Source: Sitta carolinensis
Taxonomy: Eukaryota; Chordata; Aves; Passeriformes; Sittidae
Direction of reading: 5' to 3'
Length of the DNA stretch: 64,000 nucleotides
NCBI GenBank assembly: GCA_032173965.1
Contig: CM063292.1
Coordinates: 7,040,001-7,104,000 of the forward strand
Shown here in pieces: positions 36,917-48,346 of this stretch. The notes beneath the pieces were generated by a model, which worked only from the letters and a program-made list of their open reading frames with translations, searched no databases and had not been told where the DNA came from. How positions within the stretch are numbered: position 1 is the first letter of the stretch; the number at the start of each line of letters is the position of its first letter. A program made the translations under genes and the position numbers.

Positions 36917-37197
36917 TTATAGAATTATAGACTCATGGAATGATTTGGGCTGGAAAGGACCTTAGAGCCCATCCAGTCCCACCCATCCCTGTCAGGGCCC
37001 CTGCCCTGTGCCAGGGGCTCCCAGCCCCAGTGTCCAGCCTGGCCTTGGGCACTGCCAGGGATCCAGGGGCAGCCCCAGCTGCTCTGGGCACCCTGTGCCA
37101 GGGCTGCCCACCCTGCCAGGGAAGAATTTCTTCCTAATATCCAACCTAGACCTACTCTCTCTGTCTTTAAAGCCATGCGTGTTGCACATTCCTAGTG
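36917..37197 (-). mobile_element. CR1 LINE fragment, passerine-like, minus strand
   Basis: On the plus strand this reads as the reverse complement of a CR1 tail: ATAGAATTATAGACTCATGG (octamer end), GATTTGGGCTGGAAAGGACC, CAGTGTCCAGCCTGGCCTTG, GGGCACTGCCAGGGATCCAG, CAGCTGCTCTGGGCACCCTG, GAAGAATTTCTTCCTAATAT and TTTAAAGCCAT. It resembles the GC-rich CR1 consensus I know from songbirds, suggesting a fairly recent copy. It is 5'-truncated at about 37.18-37.20 kb. The overlapping frames on both strands at 36.92-37.28 kb belong to the repeat. Confidence 0.96.
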
Positions 37198-37544
37198 GGG
37201 AAAATGCTGATTTACTCAAGACTTGATGCCAGTCAGTCTGGGATTTTCTAATTAACAGTAAACTAAATATACCCAAAGGTAAAGACTCTACAAATATTGT
37301 CTAGTTTCCATCTCCCTTCATTCATCAGAATCCTGGCCTTGAATAAGAAAATAAGGATTTCAAGAAATTCTGTTCCTTTGTGCTTAATAATATTGTCTCT
37401 TTCTTTTTAGGAAAAGATATTTGTGAAAAAAATACCTCATGTATAAGACATTGTACTTTGTTATTCCAGAAGGATTTCCAGTAAGAATGTATGGTTTGTG
37501 TTTGCTTTTACATTTTGTTTTTCTAAGAAGGGCTGAGTTGCTAG
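37198..37544. other. Unique AT-rich sequence
   Basis: About 350 bp with no gene seen. A good acceptor-like TTTCTTTTTAG lies at about 37400-37410, but no credible exon follows it. Confidence 0.55.
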
Positions 37545-37627
37545 CACTGTACTAATAAAGCCCATTGTTTTAATATTCAGCTGTGTTTCAGTGTGCCTTT
37601 GATCAAGGGAAGGATTTGGCCAGCCAT
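37545..37627 (+). repeat. Direct repeat copy 1 (~83 bp, contains AATAAA)
   Basis: Starts CACTGTACTAATAAAGCCCA and runs through TTCAGCTGTGTTTCAGTGTG to GGATTTGGCCAGCCAT. It matches 37956-38039 with only a few substitutions and one single-base length difference. Copies are 411 bp apart. The AATAAA plus conserved downstream block would fit the R/U5 end of an LTR, but I cannot name a family, and a local duplication is equally possible. Orientation is taken from the AATAAA. Confidence 0.85.
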
Positions 37628-37955
37628 CACTATGGCTAAAAGAAAAAGCCATAGAACCTTATCTGTCTAGTGGAGAATCAAAAATAAAGAAACATGTTGT
37701 CCTTGCTGATTGAGCAAGGATTTTGAGTTACATGGAGGATTTTTGGCAAACAACCCAAGGGATGCCTCATGTTGCTGGTGCCCTAAAACCACATATCCCA
37801 GAAGATACTCCCCAAGTTTCTTCAGGACATCTGGCTGTGCATGAGACTCACGAAATAGGGCTACATCATTTGTTTAAATCACAAGAAGAAAGGATAATAT
37901 CCTGGAAACCTGATTATCCTATCCTTGCTAGGATTTGGACACATTTGAGGGTATA
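37628..37955. other. Spacer between the two ~83-bp copies
   Basis: About 330 bp of unique sequence. A 111-codon plus-strand frame (37723-38058) begins here and runs through the second repeat copy. It has no domain that I recognise, and its last third is repeat sequence. I do not call it a gene. Confidence 0.5.
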
Positions 37956-38039
37956 CACTGCACTAATAAAGCCCATTGTTTTAATACTCAGCTGTGTTTC
38001 AGTGTGCCTTTTGATCAAGGAAAGGATTTGGCCAGCCAT
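37956..38039 (+). repeat. Direct repeat copy 2 (~84 bp, contains AATAAA)
   Basis: Starts CACTGCACTAATAAAGCCCA and ends GGATTTGGCCAGCCATT. It is the partner of 37545-37627. The sequences immediately outside the two copies do not match each other over any length I can see, so the repeat ends sharply on both sides. A shorter related string, TTTAATAAAGCCCATTATA, occurs at 63299. Confidence 0.85.
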
Positions 38040-41000
38040 TGCTAGGTTAACAAATTAATATGCACAAAGCCACCACCACGACAGCAGGCACTCACCCTCA
38101 GCTGTAATTTTCCCTGTTGTGATATAATATTGTCTGTGTCCTGATTGCAGACGTCGGGGGTGTGGCAGGGCAGATTCTCCCAGGAGGATAAATTGGTGCC
38201 ATGGGATATGGGGCACTCCTGGAACAGCTGGGAGTGCAGTCCTGTGCAGCAGAGCTGGTGGCTCTGGCAGGGCTGCTCCCTCCTCCAGCCTTGTCCTGCC
38301 CCTCCAGCCAAGGGCTCAGCTCTGCCTCCAGCACTGGCTCCAGCCTGAGACATGGAGAAGACAAATTCCTGGGCTGTTCACCAGGACTTCCTTCCCAAAA
38401 ACCCCTCAAGCCAAAGCAGGGAAATGCTTCCTCACACGCTCCGCATCATTTGTATGCTACCAAAGTAAGGTGTGGAGCACTGACTCTCCTTCCTGCCTTG
38501 AGACACTTCTGCTAAAAATAGTGTAAGTTTTCTGTCCCCAGTGCAGAAAGGATGGCCAGGTCACAGGACTGAATAATCCTTACTCAGATTGTAAAAAAAA
38601 ACCTTTTTCAGAGAAAACTCTGGGACAAATTCTCTCTGTGAAGCCACATATTTCCATCTTGTCCTTACTGTGTAAAGGATAAAGGTGTGCAATCTGCTCC
38701 TCACTACCACTCCCCAAGGCTAATGCAGATGAAGGGAGAGCTTGGAGCAGATTGTGGGAATGAGGAATGATGTAAAATCAAAAGAGACAAATCAGATGGG
38801 ACAAAACACAGGAATGAATGAGGGATAAAGGATGAGGGGCGATATGCATGAGGATAATATTTATAGTATATTCCTCTGAAAAGGACTTCATAGTGCTCAG
38901 TGCCTCCTAAAAAGTATTAAGAGGTTTTTGGCAACACCCAATTGTGCCATAGATTGGGAAATAACTGGAGGATAAATGCCATTTTGCTGCCTTTCTTAGG
39001 TAGTTAAATTATTCATATTGGCAATGTAACTAATGAAATGAGAAATGAGAGACAGTGTTGGCTACAGCACAATTCCAGTGCTGATTGATTGGTCATTCTT
39101 AAGAAGGGATTGATTCATTTTATCCCAGAGTGATACCACCATTTCATTCCCCTGAAAATGGAGGTGTGAAGGTCTAAATATCACCTATGAGGAAGAAAGC
39201 AATTTGCATCTCCAACACAGAACTCTATTAATCTCATGGCTACAATATTCAAGCCCCAAACAATTTACTAAGATGATGTATCTCTATCTAAATCTAAAAC
39301 CAGAATAACTCTATATCAATCTGGCAACTTATAAGGGTGTGGTTAATAAGAAATACACATATTTATGGGGAGCACTTGGCTTTTATATAGCAAAATGCCC
39401 AAGGATGATATTGCCTCCTGATAATCACATCCCACGCTGGGTTTTATTGCTTATAATTCTCACTTTCTTATTAGAAAAAACATCTTCCATTAAGTTTTTT
39501 AAATTATCAACCAGCATAGACAGTAACTGAACCTTATCTCCTTTCTTCAAAGTAATTATTAGGAGAGTTCAGTTGTTGGTTTAGAAATCAATTATTTAGA
39601 AAACTCTCTCATTTTAGTGCTTCTCTAAAAGGGCTGGGCTTTATGGTGTGCTTGCATTTTGCTTGCACAGCAAAGAGAACTCCCCAAATCCATCTGTCAA
39701 ATTTGTGTGCTGTGCAAATACATTTGTGGAAGTAAACTGGAACGTGTCTGAAAAATGATTGTTATAGCCAAAACCTAATAGTTGAAACTATACAAAGAAT
39801 TTGTAAAATGCTTTCTTGCTGTGGCATGCATTGTGGAACAAGGTTTAGGTTCTTGCCCTAATTCCCTGGTTTATGTAGTCTGATTTTGTCATGGGAAAAA
39901 TGAATCTCAGCCCTTATCCCCATCCCCAGTGGCAAAATGCAGGGGCACTGTGACTGTGACAAGTCAGGGTCTGCTGAAAGGCTGGCTCCCAAACTTGGCT
40001 GTCACTGAGTGATGGAATTGTCCTGTATTCCCACAGTGCAGAATTCTGCAGGAGGCAGAAGTGAAAACGTTTTCATCCTTTGTTACTTGTTCTATTTTAA
40101 GGCACTCCTTACTTTTTAGTATTGGTCTGGAAATATTTTTCCTGAACTTGATATAACTGACGTATTCATGACTACTTCTGACCTGATACGAGAGAGAGAA
40201 AATCATAGCAAGGGTATTTTAGCACTGCAACAGGAGTCAAATAAAGCATTCTCCAAAGAGTGGAAGTTCTCAAGACAGGCCTAGTCTGATTCCCTCCCAG
40301 CCAGACCTCTCCCATGGTTCTGTGAAATGTTGATGAGGCAACACAAATTCACTCCAGAAAGGAATTCCCAGCTCTCTGGGCCATGGGACTTTTGCTGATG
40401 ACTCTGCCATCAGCATTTCTCAGAAAAAAGGATACAAACCAAATAAGTAATAACTTATCTATCCCTAAAGCAGAAGAAGCTGACAAAGAATAAATAAATG
40501 AATAGCAAAGCTCCAGGGTTACCATCCTGAGAGATGTACTGTTTGAACTGCACTCACTTATCTGTGAGCCCAACACTGAGAGAACTTGATAAAACTGTAG
40601 GGTTTTAGTATGTTTAGAGGGTTTTTTCCTATGCCAAAGAACCTGTTCAATGCCTTGGGCAAATTCCAACTGGTATTTTGCACAACCCCTGCAGAAAATA
40701 GTTTTCATTGCATGGCTTGCTGGTTCAATCTGTCCTTGCCGAGGAGTCATTTTTGAGGCATGGGTGTGAATGCTGCAGTACAAATATTCTATGACATTCT
40801 ATAACAATCTATTCCAGCTGCAGTGCTACCAGCCTGTGTTGGACAGGTGGGAGCAGCTCACAGGGCTGGTACCTGGTTTGGAAACCTGCTCTGAGAGGTT
40901 ATGGTTCTGCCAAAGCAGCAACTGTGGAAGCAGCTCATTTTGCAGGCTGCAATATCAAAATCTCAAATCTAAATCCAAAGCTGGGCTTTCTTTTTCAGTC

Positions 41001-44000
41001 ATCCCTGGTTCTACCACATCTCCTGCTGCTGACACAGTGATCCTCTGCTCTTCCTCTAAAGCCACCAGGAGACAGAGAATAATACCTTCAGCTGGTGACA
41101 TGTGTTCCAAGGAGGGGCTGAGGCAAGAACCCATATTCAAATGTCTGAAACAACCCACAACCCAATATCTGACCTGTTAGATGTGTTAAGATGACCAAAA
41201 AAAGGTGGGGTTGTGTTGTTTTTTTGTTTTTTTTTTTTTTTTTTTCCCTTCAGGCTCTTAACTGCTCCAAGCCAATTATGCCAGTCCTGACTGCTGATGG
41301 GGATGCTGGTGCCCAGATTTACATGCTGCAGATTAACTCAGCCAGTCCAGATCAGGGTGCAATATTAATTGAAGCAGAACTGCATGAGGAAAATCTGCTC
41401 TGCTTACGTTTAGCGCTTACTTGTGGCAAATGTTCTCAACATCCTATTTTTATCACAGGGCAAGTGAACAGGGAACAACTTAAAAAGCACCAGAGCTGTG
41501 ACAAGAATGGCATTTTCATTTTTCTAAAGAATTTGTAATTTCAAAACCGGTTTCATGCCCATCAGGAAGCAAATCCTATCACTTCAAAATTCACCATGAA
41601 AGAAGATTCCAACCGTAACAAACCAAAATACTGTCTCAGGCCAGCTCCTGACAGATTTTATTTTGACAAAAATCAAAATGCTTCATTTGGTTGCAACTGC
41701 ACTTTAGTATAGAATACAGAATGGAAAGGAAGGTCTCGTTTGAAGGGAAAAATAAAAATATTGTTAGAAAATATAACAGCTGAGCAAATAAAAAAGTTCT
41801 TCATTGACCCATGTCTCTATTTTTCCCCAAAATAAAAATTCAACAGAATTAACAATCTGTCAAACCATTGAGGTATGAGAAAAGTGGTCTTCCCAATAAA
41901 ATTTAAGAAATATATTTTCAATAAACACAGCAAACCTCAGGTATTTTTGGATCCATCAGTACCTGGTATGCCATGTCTGAGACACCAGAGCCAAAATACC
42001 CTTTGTGGGACACAGGCTGCAGGTGCTGTGCTGCCACAGTTGGTTGCTCTCTAAGTGCCTTCCAGCAGAACCATGGATGAGATTCCAAGAGGTAAAACAG
42101 ATGATCAGAGCCAGCCTTGACAACAGCCCTGAGACTCACAAGTTTACCAAGCACCTGCTACTGTGAAAGTCTTCTGAGTAACACCCTGACACAAACACCC
42201 TTGGGAAAACCAGTGATTTTGTTATTAAATGTGTAATTACCTGAATTCAGCTTCTGCTTGAATAACCTCTTGAGTACAGCATTGCTTTTTAGTCGAGCTG
42301 TTGGACTGTAACAAAAAATAACCACCAGCCTCTTGTCCTTCTGTCCCTTGAAATAGGATCCCTCTGTTCTAAATGCAAGGAAAGATATTTGAAAAGGAAT
42401 ATGTTGCCATTTAGCAGGTCAGGTTTTAACACAGTCTCCAATGTAAATTGGGAAATGCTCCAATGAGCTGCACGAGTTTACACAAGTAATCTGCTCATAC
42501 CTTGCATTCCTAATCAGTGCACAGGACCACAAAGGGGAGACTCTTAAAGGTTAATAACAGTCATTTATTTGTACAAGGATGCAGCAGGACTGTATCCATA
42601 TTTCACAGGCTGCTGCAAGCAGAGGTAAGTCAAGGAAAATATTACAGGCAAAGAAAATATGCTCCTACACAGTAAAAACTGCTGGAATTTTACAGACATT
42701 TCTGGAGTGCACTCTCAGAAAACATAGTATTCATCAAGCTACTTATTATTCTTTACATTTAACAACCACACTGGAACTGTTTTTGTCTTATTTAAGAAGT
42801 GCAATTTCCCATTGACCTTAGATTTGTGAAAATTAGGTAGAATTAGGTATAGTATGTCAAACTGGAACACCTGTTTAGTAACATAAACATATTTAAATAT
42901 CAACCTTTCCCTCTGATTGGTTTTTGTGGGAGCAAATACTGATTAGAAACAGAAATTTCAAACCATGACCTTCCATGGCAGGAGCTAACACATCGTGCCA
43001 TTAAGTTCTGATATTGAATTATCTTATTAACTTGAAAGGGCAGTTTTCTTGTTTTGTTTTGTTTTTTTTTTTTCCTAATTTTAATTTTTCCAAGCACTAT
43101 GATTTGCAGTGTTGTAAAGAAATCTGGAAAGCAAAATTTATGGTCTTTCTCCATGGTTGCCTAAGGCACCATGGTCAACACATCTCTTACAAACAGAAAT
43201 AAACCACACCAAAGGCCTCTCTCATAATTAAAATATTTTTTTTTTCTTTTAGAGATGTTTTCAATGAGCAGTGTTTTCTTTTTTGTCGTGGCACAATTCT
43301 CTCCACTGCACTGGAAGAGATAGAGTTCAGAATATAGGTAAGATTGTTGGTCTAACTAGCACCTGATAAAAGGAAATCTATTTTTTGTTGAACATTTATT
43401 GCAACAAACATATGCACCAACGCCAACTGTTCAAATCCTTGTATTTGCTATTAAAGACTTTGTTGGTGTTAAAGTTCAAATTTGTAGCTAATGTGGATGC
43501 AAAGGGATGACATATTTTGGGATTTTTTTGGAAGCATAATCTTGTCAGAACAGATTATCAAATGATCAAAGCAGTAACAGAATGAATTGGGGTTTAAACT
43601 TTTATGAAAAAGCAGTTATATTGTAGGATCACACTTTTTAATAGACCAAAGGCATTAAACAGACCTTGTATTAGGCTTTGAAATTAATGGGTCACTGTAT
43701 TACATTCCAGTCTTCATAGATTGATAAGATTAATGCTTGCTTATATAGAAAATTCAATGGCACATTTAATTTCATATGAATGTTTAAAGTTAAATTGCTT
43801 TTGGATTAAGTCTAAACTCATTATTAATTTTAGCGTCTGAAAGAAGTTCCATTTTTCTTTCACTTTATTTAATCAAGTGCATCATCATTAAGTAAAGGCT
43901 ATGAACTTAGTGGAGAAATAAGGAAGTTTATTAATTTAGTTTTTGAAAGATCTATTTGTTAAAGTTTAATTCAGTGGCCATTTTAGGTTCCATAAGAAGT

Positions 44001-47000
44001 TAAGAAAAATAGTGACTGCAGCCTATTCAGTTTTCCTGCAATAATTTAGAGGGAGAGGTTGCATTTGGGCAATGTGTTTGCAGCACGTGAATCCCACTGA
44101 GAATTTCAAAGGTAAATTTTGTATTCACATCTCTTTGGTGCCTGGAAAGGCTGAGCCCCCTTCTCTGTAGCTCAGTACGACTTTTGCCCACACCTGGCTC
44201 ACAAGTTAATAGATTTCAGTGAACACCCCCAGTTTACACCAGGTGAGACCCTGGCTCTGTATTTCCCACTGATGTGCTGGCTGAGAAAGGATTTTTCCTT
44301 AATTCTGCATTAAAAGTTCAAAAGTCTGAGTTCCAAGTGAGGCCTAGAGCAGATTTTGCAGTGAAGGAGGAGACAGTAAGTCACTTATCAAGAGCAGCCA
44401 CACTCAGGTTTGTGCTGCCACTCAGTGCACTCCCTCCCTCACCACACACAGGCACAATTAGGCACTGAGCACTAATTACAACTTCCAGAACAAATATCTC
44501 TTTAAAAACACTCACACATCCTCTTATTATGTAAAACTTAATGCATTTGATGAGGAGCATGGCTGAGGGACCACAAAACCCCTCTCTGGGATTTACCTGG
44601 GACTATCAGAGTTTAAGAGTGTTAGCTAATGAATTATTCAAAATGAATTAATAGCTTGGGAGAGTCCTTCACCTGTTTGACACGACTTCATTTTCCCTAG
44701 ATAAGGTTTCTCTGCAGAGTCAGACACTGGCAAACAACTTTGTTTTCCCTTTCTAAAGTGTGTGAAAATGTGCACTGTAGACAATGAAAAAAAGAATATT
44801 TCCTTGCATCAAAATAATAATTTAACCAAGCCGCAAGGTAATTTAAGGATGTGCCTTTGAAAGCTTTGCAGTGGAGACAAAATCACCAGCTGATACCCGA
44901 CCGTGTCCAAAACTCAAGAGACACCAAACCCAGGGCAGAAGCCAGGCTGCTGTCCAGCTGAGCACCCTGTTCTCTAGGCAGCATTGCTCATCTCCTCAGA
45001 AAGCAACCACAGCTCTCCAGAAAGTATGAGACATTAACATTTTACGTTACTTTTTCTTGTCCATTGTATACAAAATGCATTTTTTAATGAGAAGAGATAT
45101 TATACTTGCCTCATATTTGTCAGTTCTTTCCCACTGAATGTCTCACTCAGGATGCTGAAGAACAATTTGCCTTTTGTAGTACTGCTGTCTCCTGTTTATT
45201 TATGGGTTTATTTAATTAAGAAGAGGAACCTACTTTTCTTTGTAATTGACTTTGCACGGTGTGCCTACTGCCAGTATCTCATTGTTTGCAAGTGGTGAGG
45301 ATCTGTGTGCACAGACACACATACCTATGAAGAATTGTGCTTTAGTTTGTGATTTACTGTAAATTGTTAAGCACTTCTAAATCAAAACACTTTATTATAA
45401 TGCTATTTACAATGTTTGAAATAGTGCTAATCACACAGTAACAGAATAAATTCAAACGAGGTCTCTGTTCTCTTGCTGGATGCTCCTTTATTTAAGAAAA
45501 CAGAAAACAATTCCCAGAGCTTGTCACCAAAATCGGGCATTTCTACCTCGGTAATGACTTTGACTCCATGCTGAGTCAGGGACAAAGAAAATTAAGATTC
45601 CTCCCCCCTTCACCTCAAATGTCATCCGTGTGGAACATCGGGATGGAGGTGGGTGAGTTTTATGGTGTCTCCTCCTCCTGAGAAGCCACAGGAGTTATTG
45701 CTGTGCTTTCTCTCCCGTCTCTCGTGACGGGCAGACGAGCTGACCCTCTGTCAGGATGTGCTATTTGTTGCTGCCTCTGCTTTACAGCAAATTACTGCTG
45801 CCCTGAAGCAGAGGAGAAGCACGGAAGGAACATGTCTCTGAGGCACATCTCCTTTGAGGTTATTCCAGGGGGGATGCAGCTTATGCTTCTTCTTTTTTCA
45901 TTTTATTTTGATCAACAGCTATCTTTGAAAATAAATCTGCACAAGAGTCCCAGGAGGTTTGTTCCAGCCCTCAGTCACTCTCAGCTCTCTGGGGATCCTG
46001 CTGCAGCACTGCCAATCCTCTCCCTGCTCCAGGCAAGGCTGGGGTCAAAGCACACAAGTTGGGAAAGGAATATCAGCTCTGGGCTGGAATAATGAAAACA
46101 GTAATGGAACATGGCATCAGTAGTGACATGGAGGCTGGAAGAGCAGAAATGCTGTGCAGATCAAAGCGGTTGGGAGCAGTCCTTTGTACTGTTAATATCT
46201 CCCATATTTTGAAAGTGGAGAAGAAATGTAAAACAGGCTGTGTCCGGCTCCCCCTCGGGTGGCCTGGCCAGCAGCTAACATGACAGATCCAAGGCAGGCA
46301 GGGGCTCCATTTGGGCTATCAGGAAAAGAAAGAGAACCAGGAGCAGAATCTCTAGTGACAGCTGGCTGAGGAGCAGGCTCTGCAGGGTCTGGGGGCAGAG
46401 CCCGGAGCCAGCAGAGCGCCTGCGCCTGTGGCAGGCAGGACAGACCCAGCCAGGAGCAGCCTGGGGGAGCACAGACCTTCCCCATAGTTTCTGCTTTCCT
46501 TCCTCCTTATTCTTGATGCATAACTCTTCAAGGCATTTGTGTTTTATTTCTAGCCAGACCAAAAAGGAACTGCATCCTTCCTACTCTGCTGCCCTTCACC
46601 GAGACCCTGAAGGGTGACACGAGGTGGGACCAGGCTTCACCTGCTTCTTGCTAAGCAGGTTGTGTCTTTTCTTCCACAGGGTTGGGCTGTAGATCTTTCT
46701 AAACCATGCAGAAAGTACTTTTCTTGCCGAGCAATTCACAAAAATGGATTCAGAGAGAACCATGGATTCGTAGAATCATGGATGCCTAGAAATGGCAAAA
46801 AAGGTGTGTCCTGTTGTTTGGTTTACCCTGGCTGTCCTCATTTCCCTTACTCTCCTTTCCTGTATTTCCCTCTCTGGAGCCAGAAGTGTCTCTCCCATAA
46901 CTCATCAGGGCTGCAGGAGAAGGGGGTTTGATCATGGCTGTATCCATGGGTAACATCAGGGCATAAATAATAATTTTAGCAGCAGGATTACTGAGCAAAA

Positions 47001-48252
47001 CATTTGCCAAAGAAGACAGTGGATATTGTAATAGCAATTCTCTGCCTGTTTGACACAGATTGAATATAAATGTATCCTGAGACTATAAGTGAAAGAATTG
47101 GTTTAATGTATTTCCAACAAAATAAGCTTCTCTTGGAAAATATCAGTGAAATGGAGCTTTGCTTATTTTTGCTTCTTATTAAACATTTCTCATTGAAACT
47201 TCTTACAAAAAAACCTTGAACTGGTTTTATCAAAATTGTATATTTATTTCGACATTAAAATTTAATTTATAATATTCTGGGGTTTTATTCACATTATTTC
47301 ATGATCTGTCAGTAGCAAAAAAGTGAAGCTTTATCCCACATAAGTATATAGGAAACAGCTCCTTCTCTATTGCACTGATAAAAAAATCAGCAGTCTCTGA
47401 TGATGCTTTTGTTCTCAGCAAATTCTCCCATACACTGACATTTCTTTAACCAAACTATGACATCGAAATAATAAAAAATAAAAAGACAATTTTAAATCTA
47501 AACTTTTGAGTTTGAAATGCACATTACTTTTTGAAGCAGCTGTTTAGAATTTTCCTTTTGTAGGAAAGATATTTGTTCCATTTCTGAACAAAATTGAACT
47601 TCAAGATGTCCACATTTCCCAAATAGAAATTCTATATTCTGTTCTGCTCTGTTTAAAAATTCAGCTTGTTACGTGGTGCTCTCATTGCTCAGAATAGTGC
47701 CATTTAGGATTGTGCTATTTGTGGAATATTTGACAATTATTAACAAAATATCATTTCAGCCTAGCTTATAACTTCAGTTCAAATTCTTCTTGATAGTGTT
47801 TATGTGCAGGCTGAAGTGCTTTTCATGTGTTACAATGACATCTTCAGATGTCTTGCACTATCTCACGATTTTCAAATGAGGCAGCTCAAACGGGACTCTT
47901 TTTAGTGGCAATTTCATGAAAATCATCTAAAGAAAAAGATTATTTAGAAGTAAATGGAAGGGGGGAGAGCACGAAAAGTAAACGAGGCAATGCATTTCCA
48001 GCTAGGTTAAATGTCAGATTAAAATTCAAAGAAGCAATACCAGTAGGCAGCTGCTGTCAGATTGGAATGACTGAGAAGTGATGGGTCTGATTCTGTAGAT
48101 GCTGTGGAAGCTGCTGTGTTTGGGCATCTCAAAGGGCGAATGGGACAGATTCTCTGTGGGGGTAAAACTTTAAAGGTCCTCTAAGATGCCAAAGGGAAGA
48201 TGACAATTGATATCGGCTGAAGATGTGATGCTGTATTACTCATATCAGAATA
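38040..48252. other. Unique non-coding sequence, AT-rich
   Basis: Ten kilobases without a recognised gene. GC-rich islands occur at 38.14-38.35 and 46.25-46.47 kb. T or A tracts occur at 41.23 and 43.06 kb. A short segment at 44231-44262 (GTTTACACCAGGTGAGACCC) resembles an old amniote repeat. The open frame after a strong acceptor at 41254-41538 and the splice-bounded segment at 43254-43337 are discussed as findings. The stretches 43.35-44.08 and 47.46-48.05 kb are unusually free of repeats and could be conserved elements, which I cannot test here. Confidence 0.5.
41227..41245. repeat. 19-base T tract
   Basis: A run of 19 T follows TTGTTTTTTTG and is followed by CCCTTCAGG. It also serves as the pyrimidine tract of an acceptor-like site ending at 41253. 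Confidence 0.9.
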
Positions 48253-48346
48253 ACAGGATCACAGATGAGTTTGGGGTGGAAGGGACCTTACAGCTCATCT
48301 CATTCCATCCCCATGGCCACAGACAGGGCCACCTTCCACTAGAACA
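48253..48346 (-). mobile_element. Short CR1 LINE tail fragment, minus strand
   Basis: On the plus strand the order is AGGATCACAGATGAGTTTGG, GGTGGAAGGGACCTTACAGC, CTCATCTCATTCCATCCCCA, TGGCCACAGACAGGGCCACC and TTCCACTAGAAC. This is the reverse complement of the last ~95 bp of CR1. It is non-coding and diverged. Confidence 0.9.

Noticed and set aside
37723..38058. 111-codon frame between and through the paired repeats
   Set aside because: Its final third is translated repeat and the rest shows no known motif. Considered as a possible retroviral remnant, but no retroviral landmark was visible.
46757..46795. ATGGATTCGTAGAATCATGG, resembling a CR1 octamer end
   Set aside because: Only one or two octamer-like words occur and the expected GGTTTGGGTTGGAAGGGACC block does not follow.
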